DNA from: Acidithiobacillus sulfurivorans
GTDB taxonomy: Bacteria > Pseudomonadota > Gammaproteobacteria > Acidithiobacillales > Acidithiobacillaceae
DNA length: 38,554 bases
Assembly (NCBI RefSeq): GCF_018853815.1
Contig: NZ_JAAOMP010000172.1
Location: 1 to 38,554, forward strand
Reading direction: 5' to 3'
The notes under the pieces were generated by a model that saw only the letters and a program-made list of their open reading frames with translations, was not told the DNA's origin and searched no databases. Below, piece by piece: positions 1-8,454 of this stretch (position 1 is its first letter; the number at the start of each line of letters is the position of its first letter). The translations under genes were made by a program, and so were the position numbers.

Positions 1-89
1 CCGGCAAATCCGGCAGGTTATCAGGTGGTCAATTTAAACGCTGTTTTCCACCCAATTCTGGCAACTTTTGCACGCTGTTTAACATATAG

Positions 90-893
90 ATGAACAGAAT
101 GCCAGTCTATTTCCTTTCGCATGGTGGCGGGCCATGGCCGTATGTCGACGACATGCGGCAACAGTTCGCCAAGACAGAACAGGAATTCATCGCATTGCCT
201 GGACGTCTGCCCGCGAAACCGGAAGCAATATTAGTGATAACCGGTCATTGGGAAGAAAAAGATTTTACCGTTTCAACCGCCGAGCGTCCGCCCATGGTTT
301 ATGACTACTACGGATTCCCGGAGCACACTTATCACATCCAGTACCCCGCGCCAGGCTCGCTCAAGCTTGCTTCACGCGTGCTAGCTTTGTTGTCGAATGC
401 TGGCATTGCGGCGAAGGAAGATGCCAGACGTGGTTTTGATCATGGGACATTTGTCCCAATTACACTCATGTATCCGAATGCAGATGTACCGGTTGTGATG
501 CTATCGATGAAATCGAATTACGACCCGCACGAGCATATTCGCGTTGGTCAGGCACTTACCCCTTTGCGTGATGAGGGTATCCTGATTATCGGCAGTGGCT
601 TGACTTACCACAACATGAGAGGGTTTGGTCGTGATGAATCCACTCCGATTGCTGACGCATTTGAAAACTACCTCAGTGAGGCGGTTAAACAAAATAATGC
701 TGAGGTAAGAAATGACATGCTGGCGAAATGGGAAACTGCACCTGGTGCACGATTGGCTCATCCGCATGAAGACCATTTGATTCCTCTCATGGTTATTGCC
801 GGCGCAGCGGGAGAGGATAAAGGAAGGTCAATGTTTGTAGACCATGTAATGAAAGTTCCAATGGCAACTTATGAGTTTGGGTACGGTAAATAA
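90..893 (+). CDS. class III extradiol dioxygenase, DODA/YgiD type
   Basis: The protein (267 aa) fits the LigB/DODA-type extradiol dioxygenases, which open catechol-like rings (DOPA 4,5-cleavage in YgiD) with a single divalent metal in the cytoplasm. Visible family hallmarks are SHGGGP near residue 10 (His11), TGHWE (His53), the GFDHGTFVP block (residues 116-123), GSGLTYHN (His174) and a C-terminal HEDHLIPL segment with His229. Length is normal for the family and no motif is missing. No clear Shine-Dalgarno precedes the chosen ATG; the in-frame ATG at codon 4 is an equally possible start. Its substrate cannot be told from sequence. The next gene on the same strand, a DoxX protein, is 245 bp away, so co-transcription is possible but not evident. 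Confidence 0.88.
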   Translation: MNRMPVYFLSHGGGPWPYVDDMRQQFAKTEQEFIALPGRLPAKPEAILVITGHWEEKDFTVSTAERPPMVYDYYGFPEHTYHIQYPAPGSLKLASRVLALLSNAGIAAKEDARRGFDHGTFVPITLMYPNADVPVVMLSMKSNYDPHEHIRVGQALTPLRDEGILIIGSGLTYHNMRGFGRDESTPIADAFENYLSEAVKQNNAEVRNDMLAKWETAPGARLAHPHEDHLIPLMVIAGAAGEDKGRSMFVDHVMKVPMATYEFGYGK

Positions 894-1138
894 GAAAAGC
901 GCAAGCTTGAATATGACCTTCACTAAAATGAAAGGGAATTTCAAAATTGAAAAATATGTTTCCACTTTTCTGTTGTCAGCTGCTGCGCGGAATCGATGCT
1001 TCCTCGACTCAGAAGTCAGATGATATCGGCGTGATTAAGTATTTGCATGCGGATTAGGAGTGATAAATGAGGATTGGTTAGTCTTATACACATCGTCTGT
1101 ACGATTTGAAAATCTCAATATGATCCAGGAGAATAGTG

Positions 1139-1561
1139 ATGAAAACGTTTGGTTCTAACAGAATGAAGGAAGAAGTGATTTTGGTAGCCCGGTTTTTGCT
1201 GGTTTTACTGTTTCTCATATTTGGATGGGGAAAGTTGACAGACTACTCCGGAACAGTTGCCTATATGCAGCAAGTTGGGGCACCGATGCCGCCAATTGCT
1301 ACGATCATTGCGATATTTATGGAAGTTTTTGTTTGTTCAGCAATACTTGTTGGAATATTTACCCGGCCACTAGCCGTTTTATTGGCTATTTACACTCTGG
1401 GAACGGCATTGATCGGCCATCATTACTGGACCATGACGGGAATGGCTCATTTCGAGGGTAAAATCAATTTTTATAAAAACATCAGCATCATTGGTGGATG
1501 TTTCCTTCTATATGTTACCGGAGCCGGGAAATACTCGTTAGATAATAAATTAGGGCTATGA
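1139..1561 (+). CDS. DoxX family integral membrane protein
   Basis: This 140-aa protein has four hydrophobic segments (about residues 13-30, 53-74, 78-93 and 115-128) and the DoxX signature: an Arg at the start of helix 1, an FGWGKL turn after it, and a late Lys-Asn-Ile-GG stretch opening helix 4. DoxX proteins are small inner-membrane proteins; some are linked to quinone or sulfur redox chemistry, others have no known role. Start: AGGAGAA at 1127-1133 is correctly spaced for ATG 1139; a GTG three bases upstream is less likely. The gene follows an extradiol dioxygenase, a pairing that suggests aromatic or redox metabolism, but this is inference. Confidence 0.85.
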   Translation: MKTFGSNRMKEEVILVARFLLVLLFLIFGWGKLTDYSGTVAYMQQVGAPMPPIATIIAIFMEVFVCSAILVGIFTRPLAVLLAIYTLGTALIGHHYWTMTGMAHFEGKINFYKNISIIGGCFLLYVTGAGKYSLDNKLGL

Positions 1562-1742
1562 TGGAAATATTTCGCTCTTCGATCTTTTGAGTGGGATGGA
1601 TGAGTGGAGACCACAGACCACGTGTCTGGACTTCGCTAATGGCTGATCAACGATGGGGGTAAATCCGATAACGAATGGAGATATCCCCATCGGTCCGTTT
1701 TCGATAGGCTTCGTATGGAGGTGATTGCTTCACGACCCATTG

Positions 1743-2488
1743 GTGTCCTGAATTTTGTGTAAACGGCGTTTTCATTTAAGGTTGTGGCATCCGATCATCG
1801 AACTGGATGATAAAGCGGTTTAGGGCGGCTTTCCAATCCCGGATTGGCATGGTCCACTTTTGGCTGATATCCTGCAGGGCCAAATAAAATAGTTTCAATA
1901 AGACGTCATCACTCGGGAAAGCACCCCGATTCTTGGTAATCTTGCGCAGGTTCATGTTGACGGACTCAATGGCGATAGTGGTATAAATCACCTTGCGGAT
2001 TTCTAGAGGATAGTCGAAAAAGGGAATCAGGTGTGCCCAGTTCCGCCGCCAGGACTGCACGATGGGCGGATAGGCCTCACCCCATTTCTCTGCGAATGCA
2101 GCCAGCTCGGCTTCCGCGACCGTGGCCGCCGAGTAGATGGCCCGCAAATCCGCAGCGACTGCCTTGCGTAATTTCCAGCTGACGTAGTGCAGGCTATAGC
2201 GAACCATATGCACAATACACAGCCGCACAGCCGATTTGGGAAAAACCGTTTCGATGTCTTCAGGAAAACCTTTTACCCATCCACACAGGTAATGTAAATA
2301 TCCTGTACCCCCCGGTTCTTGATTTCGGTGACCAACTTGCAGCCAGAACTTGGCGCCCTCCGTCTGGGCGATCCACAGGCCCAGCACATTTCCTTCTCGC
2401 CGGCTAAATTAATGCCCAGAGCAAGGTAAACGGCCTTCGCATGCACGGCGCCATTATCACGAGTCTTCACGTGGATAGCGGCTCGAAG
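1743..2488 (-). mobile_element. remnant of an IS256-family insertion sequence
   Basis: The left edge (about 1743-1764) carries a terminal-repeat-like sequence reading, on the minus strand, as TTTACACAAAATTCAGGACA, typical of mutator-type/IS256 ends. The transposase 3' half follows directly. Homology to the family stops near 2480-2488, so the 5' half of the transposase and the second inverted repeat are missing. No target duplication can be identified because one end is lost. The element cannot move by itself and probably marks an old rearrangement between the DoxX gene and the hydrolase gene. Confidence 0.75.
1776..2479 (-). pseudogene. IS256-family transposase, 3' half, frameshifted
   Basis: The translated pieces match the C-terminal half of mutator-type transposases: AIHVKTRDNG, AVYLALGINLAGEKE, LGLWIAQTEGAKFWLQV, VTEIKNRGVQDIYITCVDG and VKGFPEDIETVFP join into the expected order, followed by the family block YTTIAIESVNMNLRKITKNRG. 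Joining them needs three indels: two extra bases near 2385-2388, one extra base near 2335, and one missing G near 2280. The catalytic region is thus broken and the N-terminal part absent. The downstream piece alone would give a 203-aa fragment. The mix of insertions and a deletion argues for real decay rather than a single sequencing error. Confidence 0.85.
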
Positions 2489-2571
2489 CTATAGTCAGCG
2501 CATATGGATGATCCGCGTCAAGGACACCTGAGGCCGCTCGGCTTCCTGCACTTGGTGTACGGCGGCGACGG

Positions 2572-3564
2572 TTAGTCGAGACGATCACCTGCATGGAGGA
2601 CGGACCACGAGGCGCTGATGAAGGAGGCAGCACGCTCAAGAGCCACGCGAGCCGTATCTAAGACGCCGACGTCACGCTGGAAGACGTGATGCATACCCTC
2701 GTAGATGTCGAGGGTGACACCCGCACCCTTGGCAGCGGCCTGATGGGCATAGCGAGTCGAGTCATCGAGGAGTAGTTCGTCGCTACCTACCTGGATGTAG
2801 ATTGGCGGCAGCCGCTCGGGGATGCCATAGAGCGGCGAGGCATCCGGATCGCGGGGGTTGTGTCCATTGAGGTAGGAGTGCGCGAGTCCATTGATGACGT
2901 CTTGCGTGAAGACCAGATCGCGGGTGGAGGGGTCACGGAAAGACGGGCCGCTATTGGTCAGATCGGTCCAGGGAGAGAATGCAACGATCGAAGTCAGCTT
3001 CGGCCCCGCAGATGTGGCCCGGCCGGCCATGGCCAGGATAAGGCCGCCGCCGGCAGAATCGCCAACTGCTGCGTACTCGCTTACGTTTTGTGTGGCAAAC
3101 CATCTCTGTGCCGACCGAACATCGTTGATGGCGGCGGGAAAGCGGTGTTGGGGCGCCAACGCGTAGTCGACGCTGAAGACGGCGCAGCGTGTCAGAGCGG
3201 CGATCTGGCTAACGAAGCCGATATAAGCTTTGGCGTCGCCTAAGTGATAGCCACCACCGTGGACGAAGAAGATAGCTCTCCTGGGAAGCGCCTGATGCGG
3301 TCGAATCCACCAACCGCGGACATCTTCGGTCGTAACCGGCTCGATCAAGACGCCATCCGCCAGCGGCGTCTGTGCCGCCATCGCGGCATAAGCGAGCCGG
3401 CGATCATGCGGGTACAATTCGTTAAGCAAGGCGTTGCGTCGGAAAAGGAGCTGTTGCCGTATGTCGTCGCCTGGCTGCATGACATAGCTCCGCAAGTTGG
3501 GCATTATTTTGTCTACTCGTGTGTTTTTCAGCATGATATTTCTCGTACGGTCGATATCGCTCAC
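2572..3564 (-). CDS. alpha/beta hydrolase, hormone-sensitive-lipase family
   Basis: A 330-aa carboxylesterase-like enzyme. It has the HSL-family oxyanion motif HGGG (residues 102-105), the nucleophile elbow GDSAGG with Ser170, an acid residue Asp262 in GSDELLLDD, and the catalytic His at about 293 in GMHHVFQ, all properly spaced. These enzymes hydrolyse short-chain acyl esters; the natural substrate is unknown. It starts 12 bp after an SDR oxidoreductase on the same strand, so the two probably form an operon. The start is uncertain: Met11 or Met21 could also be used, as no strong ribosome site marks Met1. Its 3' end adjoins the decayed IS256 remnant, yet the fold looks complete. Confidence 0.88.
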   Translation of the reverse strand: MSDIDRTRNIMLKNTRVDKIMPNLRSYVMQPGDDIRQQLLFRRNALLNELYPHDRRLAYAAMAAQTPLADGVLIEPVTTEDVRGWWIRPHQALPRRAIFFVHGGGYHLGDAKAYIGFVSQIAALTRCAVFSVDYALAPQHRFPAAINDVRSAQRWFATQNVSEYAAVGDSAGGGLILAMAGRATSAGPKLTSIVAFSPWTDLTNSGPSFRDPSTRDLVFTQDVINGLAHSYLNGHNPRDPDASPLYGIPERLPPIYIQVGSDELLLDDSTRYAHQAAAKGAGVTLDIYEGMHHVFQRDVGVLDTARVALERAASFISASWSVLHAGDRLD

Positions 3565-3576
3565 GATGACGTACGC

Positions 3577-4338
3577 TCAGGACGAAACAAAGCGTTCATT
3601 GAAACTGCGAAAGAGCTTCGGGTAGTCACCCTTCTCCGCGTTCCGAAGGGGCAGCACACGTTGCACGAGGACTTCGTCAACATCTGGGGCTGCATCCAGG
3701 ATCGACATGGTCTCCTCGATGAAGTCGGTAAGTGGCATAGCCGTGGGATCGGTGGCCTGCGTTTCACCCATCAGCTCGGTTTGCACGTAAGGCGGTACGA
3801 GTTCATGCACTCGTACTGAGGTATCTCTTAGCTGGAACCTCAGCGATTGCGAGTAAGAGTGGATAGCCGCTTTGGTCGCGCTGTAAGTGGGTGTGTCCGC
3901 TCGGGGCATGAACGCTAGTCCAGACGAAATGTTCAGGATGGCAGCCTCCGGCTGGGATCGCAGGTGGGGCAATAGACCCGCATTGAGGTGGATGGGACCA
4001 AGCAGATTAGTGGCCACGGTCTCGAGGGCGTCGGTGGTTTCCACGGTGGGGGCCAATAGGTTCTCCGTGCGCATGATCCCGGCGTTATTGATCACCACGT
4101 TCAGACGCGGGAACGTCACTACGACCTGTCGCGCAAAGGACGAGATCGCCGCCGCATCGGTCACGTCCAGAACAGCAGCATGCATGTTCGGCCGACCGGC
4201 GACTACTGCGTCAAGCTTCCCCTTGCTGCGGCCTGTGATGATGACCGTGTTGTCACGCTTGTAAAAGGCTTCGGCGAGCGCACGGCCGATGCCCGAGCCG
4301 CCGCCCGTGATCAGGATGGTGTTGTCAGTTGTTCGCAC
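3577..4338 (-). CDS. short-chain dehydrogenase/reductase (classical SDR)
   Basis: Classical SDR of 253 aa. Counting from the chosen GTG start, it has the nucleotide-binding TGGGSGIG (11-18), NNAG (84-87), the structural Asn111, catalytic Ser139 and the YSATK pair Tyr152/Lys156. The profile is like DltE-type SDRs, which reduce or oxidise hydroxyl/keto groups with NAD(P)H. The start is set at GTG 4338 because AGGAG lies eight bases upstream; an in-frame ATG 48 bp further upstream would lie on the far side of that site and across the promoter. It is first in a probable two-gene operon with the hydrolase and is divergent from a MarR regulator, which is the likely controller. Confidence 0.88.
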   Translation of the reverse strand: MRTTDNTILITGGGSGIGRALAEAFYKRDNTVIITGRSKGKLDAVVAGRPNMHAAVLDVTDAAAISSFARQVVVTFPRLNVVINNAGIMRTENLLAPTVETTDALETVATNLLGPIHLNAGLLPHLRSQPEAAILNISSGLAFMPRADTPTYSATKAAIHSYSQSLRFQLRDTSVRVHELVPPYVQTELMGETQATDPTAMPLTDFIEETMSILDAAPDVDEVLVQRVLPLRNAEKGDYPKLFRSFNERFVSS

Positions 4339-4375
4339 GATACATACTCCTGGTTTAGTGATGATCTTGACATAG

Positions 4376-4387
4376 TTTGGTACCAAA
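4376..4387. promoter_or_regulatory. candidate MarR operator, perfect palindrome
   Basis: TTTGGTACCAAA is a perfect 12-bp palindrome in the AT-rich divergent region between the SDR gene and the MarR gene. MarR dimers usually bind such palindromes to repress both flanking genes, so this is a good operator candidate. There is no direct evidence of binding. Confidence 0.5.
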
Positions 4388-4425
4388 TTATAATTATTCT
4401 GTTATCGAAATAGAAGAGTTACCAA

Positions 4426-4878
4426 TTGAAGCCTGGCAATCATCAATCTGCTGGAGCGTGGGCTAAGAATTTCCATTTGGCGGCCAGATCGGTTATCGAC
4501 ATGACGTTACAGCCTTACGATCTTGGACCAACGCAGTGGTATGTACTCTGGCACCTTGTTCATGACGGGTCGCTTGCGCAGCGAGATCTGCTGCAACCAC
4601 TGCAGATCGAGAAGGCGACTCTGAGCGGGGTTGTCTCGGCACTTGTACGCAAGGAGCTTATTGAACAGACAACCGATCCAGCAGACCAGCGACAGAAGCG
4701 GCTCTCGATAACGCAGGCAGGGCAAGCCCTTTGGGCAAAGCTTCCAGATCCGATCGACTTGATCCTGAAAACGGCCTTCGCGGGCGTCTGTGAACACGAT
4801 CTGGCAACGGTCACGCAGGTACTCAGCCTCGGTACCGCCCGGTTAAACAACCTTCTCAATAAGGATAAGAAATCATGA
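4426..4878 (+). CDS. MarR family transcriptional regulator
   Basis: A 150-aa protein with the MarR winged-helix layout: helical N-terminus with LGPTQWYVLWHL, recognition region around residues 55-80 (QIEKATLSGVVSALVRKELI), and the wing with DPADQRQKRLSIT, the family's D-x-R-D/Q-R-K signature. It likely binds as a dimer and releases DNA on ligand binding. The start is TTG at 4426, preceded by GAAGAG at seven bases. It overlaps the next gene by four bases and diverges from the SDR-hydrolase operon, so it probably controls both. The nature of the ligand is unknown; the neighbouring enzymes suggest a small carbonyl or ester compound. Confidence 0.88.
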   Translation: MKPGNHQSAGAWAKNFHLAARSVIDMTLQPYDLGPTQWYVLWHLVHDGSLAQRDLLQPLQIEKATLSGVVSALVRKELIEQTTDPADQRQKRLSITQAGQALWAKLPDPIDLILKTAFAGVCEHDLATVTQVLSLGTARLNNLLNKDKKS

Positions 4879-5690
4879 CCGTTCTTGTTACCGGTGGCAC
4901 CGGCCTGGTTGGCACCCGCCTGCTGCCCCGTCTCCTGGAAGCCGGCGTAGACTGTCGTGCGCTTGTACGCGAGGGTAAGACTACTCCCTCAGGCATAACG
5001 GCAGTTGAGGGTGACATCCTGGATCCTGCCTCACTGGTCAACGCCGTAAAAGGCATTGAGGCAATCATCCACTTTGCCGCCATCCTGCGTACAGCGGAGA
5101 CGAAGCAGATCTGGAACGTTAACTTAGACGGCACGCGCAATCTGATTGCTGCGGTCAGAGAACACGCTCCCGATGCTCGATTCATTATGGCGAGCACAGG
5201 TCTGGTTTATAATGAAAAAAGTACCAGACCCGCACTGGAAACTGACCCGGTCGCTCCGGAACGCGACTACCCCGCCAGCAAAGTTGCAGCCGAAAAGCTT
5301 CTTCAAGATAGTGGCTTGAAATGGGCGATATTGCGCTTTGGCTTCGTTTATGGCGACGCTGATGGACATATTGAACAGATTCCGCAGATCGCACAACTTT
5401 TAAAGCTTCATCCGGCCAACCGCTTGAGTATGCTTCATCATCGTGATGTTGCAACATTCGTGAAGATGGGAATCAGTGGGATCCTTGACGGTCGCATCGT
5501 GAATGCGGCGGACGATGCACCGATGACCATATTTGATTTGAGTGCTTTGGCAGGCAAACCTACGGATATTGCGAGTACACCTCTTACGTGCCCTTGGTCT
5601 GGCGTTTTGGATGTATCTCTGGCACGAAGTCTGGGCTTCAAGCCCGAAGTAGTGACAACTTGGCAGGCTGCGCGAGAAAACACGCTCTGA
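4875..5690 (+). CDS. NAD-dependent epimerase/dehydratase-like (extended SDR)
   Basis: Extended SDR of 271 aa. It shows TGGTGLVG (residues 6-13) for NAD(P) binding, a D-I-L-D acidic turn near 47-50, HFAA (66-69), Ser107 and the YPASK pair Tyr132/Lys136. The C-terminal domain is shorter than in UDP-sugar epimerases, closer to the small NAD(P)-dependent epimerase or nucleoside-diphosphate-sugar dehydratase-like reductases found with stress regulators. Its ATG overlaps the MarR stop codon (ATGA), so translation is coupled. Substrate is unknown. Confidence 0.85.
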   Translation: MTVLVTGGTGLVGTRLLPRLLEAGVDCRALVREGKTTPSGITAVEGDILDPASLVNAVKGIEAIIHFAAILRTAETKQIWNVNLDGTRNLIAAVREHAPDARFIMASTGLVYNEKSTRPALETDPVAPERDYPASKVAAEKLLQDSGLKWAILRFGFVYGDADGHIEQIPQIAQLLKLHPANRLSMLHHRDVATFVKMGISGILDGRIVNAADDAPMTIFDLSALAGKPTDIASTPLTCPWSGVLDVSLARSLGFKPEVVTTWQAARENTL

Positions 5691-5700
5691 CGCGTCATAA

Positions 5701-5820
5701 GCCCAGCCAACGCCGGGATGGATTGATTTGGGCCAGTTGTTGTTGAGGGTACTGCGGTTATGGAAAGAGCCCGCGGAATTGGAGAGTGAACCATTCCGGG
5801 GGCTGGCCTTACTAGACTGA
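5701..5820 (+). pseudogene. possible C-terminal coding remnant (transposase-like)
   Basis: An open stretch with no start ends in a protein-like tail: TPGWIDLGQLLLRVLRLWKE then SEPFRGLALLD and a stop. The composition resembles the last ~40 residues of a transposase, and the following GC-rich GACGGCCCCCC could be an element end, but I cannot name a family. It sits just outside the integrase gene, where an insertion scar would be expected. Confidence 0.25.
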
Positions 5821-6080
5821 TTTTGACGGCCCCCCAGAGGGATGGATCTCACGCTGTTATCCTCTCGTCAGTACCAATACACATCAGGTTGTTGGCCACT
5901 GTACGCACCCGACAGACTTGTTTATCGCAAAATCCATAGCTGGAAGCCCAAAAGATGGACCATTCCTCGACGCCATGATTGGCACCGGACTGGTCGCCAA
6001 AAAAACGGTTTTGCATCTTTTGAAGAAGGTTTGACAGAGGTTTAACACTTGCCGCCGCAATCATCGGGTAAATACGCTCC
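5821..6080. other. non-coding gap at left edge of the element
   Basis: About 260 bases between the degenerate remnant and the integrase stop codon. Both strands contain only short overlapping open frames without ribosome sites. No tRNA or clear repeat is visible. If the integrase marks an element end, the left attachment site should lie here, but I could not find a matching repeat elsewhere in the window. Confidence 0.4.
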
Positions 6081-7010
6081 TCACTCCAGCAAATGCAGAT
6101 ATCGGCTGGTCACCACTATACTACTATGCCCCATGTTGGCCTGTACCTGGCGCAAATCCATGCCCTGCGCGAGCCACAGACTGGCGGCGGTGTGCCGCAA
6201 CAGATGGGGTCCGACCTGCGGCTTATGAATCGCGGTGCGCTCAATGAGGCGCCGGATCACCAGGTACATGAATGCAGCACTTAAGGGCTTCCCCTGATCA
6301 GTCAGAAACAGGGTATCCGCCGGAGACTGAATCCTCCGCCTGGCGGTGAGCCAAAGCTCCAGAGAATCGGCGGGCGGGGGAGGGAAGCGCACCAATCTTT
6401 CCTTGTTACCTTTACCGATGACGCGCAGGCGTCCGGAGAGATATCCGTTCAGGGCATCGAGCCTGAAGCTGGCCGCTTCATGGGCACGCAATCCCGTGGA
6501 CAGTAAAAAATCGACCAGCGCCGCATCCCGATAGCCGGCAATGGTTTCAAACCGCTTGGCTTCGGTGCGGAGCTGGTCGATCTCCGCATGATCGAGAACG
6601 GGAGGCAGACGATGGGGTTTGGCGCCGCCGCGCCCCCCGCGACCTCCCTGGCCCCCCGTGATGGCCCGTTCAGCGCGTTGCCGGACTTTTTCCTCACGGA
6701 GCACTCTGGCCGGGTTAAAGGGGAAGTCCCGCGTTTTTTGCAGCCAGTCAAAAAACAGCATGAGGGCAGAGTATCGGACCATCTGTGTGGAAACCGGTGC
6801 AATGCCGTTTTTAGACTGGATAATCCAGTTTTTCACAAAAGACAAGGAAACTGCCTCTATCTGTTCGATTCCGCTTTCCTCAGCATGATGGAGAAACTGG
6901 CGGGCTTTGACCGTATATCCCTTGATAGAGGTCTGCGCGTAGGGAATCTCAAAAAATGGACTTTTCAGCCATTTTTCAAAGTCGGTGATGAGGGCATCCA
7001 CGGGTAGCAT
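6081..7010 (-). CDS. tyrosine recombinase / integrase (XerC/D-like)
   Basis: A 309-aa phage-integrase family recombinase, catalysing DNA breakage and joining through a 3'-phosphotyrosine. An N-terminal SAM-like core-binding domain (about 8-105) leads to a catalytic domain with Arg175 in TGLRAHE, the beta-hairpin Lys203 in GKGNKERLV, HLLRH (His269, Arg272), MGHSS (His295) and the nucleophile Tyr304 in SRYLHL. All key residues are present. A glycine-rich run (residues 119-129) between the domains is unusual. Start: GGAGA lies just upstream of ATG 7010. It is at the left border of the mobilisable region and divergent from small cargo genes, so it probably serves the element's integration or dimer resolution. 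Confidence 0.92.
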   Translation of the reverse strand: MLPVDALITDFEKWLKSPFFEIPYAQTSIKGYTVKARQFLHHAEESGIEQIEAVSLSFVKNWIIQSKNGIAPVSTQMVRYSALMLFFDWLQKTRDFPFNPARVLREEKVRQRAERAITGGQGGRGGRGGAKPHRLPPVLDHAEIDQLRTEAKRFETIAGYRDAALVDFLLSTGLRAHEAASFRLDALNGYLSGRLRVIGKGNKERLVRFPPPPADSLELWLTARRRIQSPADTLFLTDQGKPLSAAFMYLVIRRLIERTAIHKPQVGPHLLRHTAASLWLAQGMDLRQVQANMGHSSIVVTSRYLHLLE

Positions 7011-7130
7011 CGGGTCTCCAGGGGCTTTTTGTGACTGTAGATCGGATAATATAATACTTTATTCTATCTAAGAATGTCTCAATGCTACCAAGAACAGCGC
7101 AAAAAACAAAACACTTATTCTATATCTGTG

Positions 7131-7159
7131 TTTGCATTTACAAAAAACCGGCATAATAT
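7131..7159 (+). promoter_or_regulatory. sigma70-like promoter for the 7193 gene pair
   Basis: TTTGCA (7131-7136) and TAATAT (7154-7159) are separated by 17 bases, a good sigma70 arrangement, 34 bases before the ATG at 7193. The region is AT-rich and contains two copies of CTTATTCTAT-like sequence (near 7058 and 7114), possible operator repeats shared with the divergent integrase. Confidence 0.5.
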
Positions 7160-7192
7160 CGAATTATCGTATTATTGCCATGGAGAACCACT

Positions 7193-7543
7193 ATGCAGAT
7201 TGTAAGGCCAACTAGACGGGTTTGTGCAGATTTCTTCGGTGATCCCGCAATCGAGCTGGATCTGCTGGAAGTTCAGCTGGGGATAAATCGGGCTTACCGC
7301 AACAAAGGCGAGCGCGACACGGCTTTGATGGAACTGGCCGTGCTCTCCCTGAAAAAGCATGTTGCGGCATATTTCGGGCTGAATGGGGACAAGTACCCCA
7401 GTTATGCAGATGTAGCAGCCTGGCTCGAATCAGACGGATACCTCTCGAAATTCACGGATTTTCTGTTGCACGACAAAAAACCCGCCCTGATCGCGCATGA
7501 CCCAGCAGAACCGGTGGACACGAAACATGGACACCCCGGCTGA
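7193..7543 (+). CDS. hypothetical protein, first of an overlapping pair
   Basis: I do not recognise this 116-aa protein. It is soluble, mixed helical and moderately acidic, with no cysteine cluster, signal or membrane segment. TGGAGAACC sits at the right distance before ATG 7193; a TTG 18 bases earlier would include the ribosome site itself and is unlikely. The gene lies behind a good promoter, divergent from the integrase, and its 3' end overlaps the next gene by 17 bases, so both are likely made together. Overlapping small pairs like this are often toxin-antitoxin or regulatory modules, but no domain supports that here. Confidence 0.65.
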   Translation: MQIVRPTRRVCADFFGDPAIELDLLEVQLGINRAYRNKGERDTALMELAVLSLKKHVAAYFGLNGDKYPSYADVAAWLESDGYLSKFTDFLLHDKKPALIAHDPAEPVDTKHGHPG

Positions 7544-7835
7544 GGATACAGCTCAACCCTGGGAGAGGGCAGCGCAGCACCTGTCTGGAGTATTGGAACG
7601 TCGGCGGGGAATCTGTGCCTGGGAACGCGCCACCGACGGTCGCTGGTATCTGATTCAGGTCGTGCCCACCCTGTTTCCCGATGAGGAGGTCATTGAAATA
7701 AGTTGGGGTGGTCGCCAGCGGCCCCCCTCGCGCATCTTGCGCCTCCCTCTGGAGAAGACCTGGGATACTGAGGCCTGGTCCCGGGATATTTGCCGGCGTA
7801 GACACCAGCACGGATATCATCCCGTCCACAGTTAA
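7527..7835 (+). CDS. hypothetical protein, second of an overlapping pair
   Basis: Unrecognised 102-aa protein rich in Arg and Trp (five Trp), predicted soluble and mostly beta in its centre (WYLIQVVPTLFPDEEVIEISW). The start at 7527 overlaps the upstream gene by 17 bases; an in-frame ATG at 7497 is possible. No ribosome site is obvious, consistent with translational coupling. It is likely functionally linked to the preceding gene; function unknown. Confidence 0.55.
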   Translation: MDTPAEDTAQPWERAAQHLSGVLERRRGICAWERATDGRWYLIQVVPTLFPDEEVIEISWGGRQRPPSRILRLPLEKTWDTEAWSRDICRRRHQHGYHPVHS

Positions 7836-7888
7836 GAGAATCGGAATACGATGACCGATCCAGCTTTTGATATTGAAAGGAAAAGAAG

Positions 7889-8032
7889 ATGATAAATAGC
7901 AACGATGCAGAGAAATTAGTAAAATCTAGCCAGTCTGCAAACCTCTTGGTGCAAGACTTACGCGAGATGGTCAGTGCGACCGATCCTTTGTTGGGTGAGC
8001 TTGCTATTGAAATACTGCAGCAGGCTTGTTGA
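7889..8032 (+). CDS. small hypothetical protein, probably 3'-frameshifted
   Basis: A 47-aa acidic, helical frame with a strong AGGAAAAGAAG ribosome site directly before ATG 7889. The frame ends at TGA 8032, but the +1 frame continues without a break as LVEIEKRLNRIKAIASSE to a TAA at 8093, and the joined sequence (about 69 aa) reads as one continuous amphipathic helix protein. The likeliest explanation is a one-base indel near 8024. Function unknown. Confidence 0.4.
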   Translation: MINSNDAEKLVKSSQSANLLVQDLREMVSATDPLLGELAIEILQQAC

Positions 8033-8166
8033 GATCGAAAAACGATTGAACCGGATCAAGGCTATCGCCAGCTCAGAAACTAATACGGAATAAGCAAATA
8101 CACTGGACGATCTCCTTTTATGTAGTTTTCGTTCCATTCGACTTCAGATCCATCAAAGGAGCGTAT

Positions 8167-8386
8167 ATGAAATCGTCTGTGCAACTAAAAGTGGGTAACT
8201 GGTAACATACTGGAAAGTAAGATGTACCCAGATGATCGGAGCCGTGACCGTAAGGTGGTGATTACAGCACTGAACCCGAAAATGGTGTACTTCGATCAGA
8301 AAACAGACCGAAGGATGCCAGCAAGATCAAGGGGAATAGTGCTGAAAGCACATTTCCTAAAGTATGCGCGGGAAGTTGTGGGGTAA
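8167..8386 (+). pseudogene. small basic hypothetical protein, frameshifted
   Basis: AAGGAG lies just before ATG 8167, which opens a 12-codon frame ending in TAA. The +1 frame carries on as a coherent basic protein from LESKMYPDDRSRDRK to YAREVVG, ending at 8386. The two together make about 73 aa, so a one-base indel near 8200 is likely. Alternatively the downstream part is a separate 54-aa gene starting at ATG 8222, which has GGAAAG upstream. No family is recognised. Confidence 0.4.
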
Positions 8387-8454
8387 TATGGGAAACCGGA
8401 GTTAAACAGGCTGCTGATCCTACTCAAGACAAATCGTTGTTTTGTGGAGTTGTT

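Noticed and set aside
956-1057. 33-codon frame between the dioxygenase and DoxX genes
   Set aside because: Its tail looks protein-like but there is no ribosome site and it is too short to judge.
3244-3819. 191-codon plus-strand frame over the hydrolase/SDR junction
   Set aside because: Antisense to two supported genes and without domain features.
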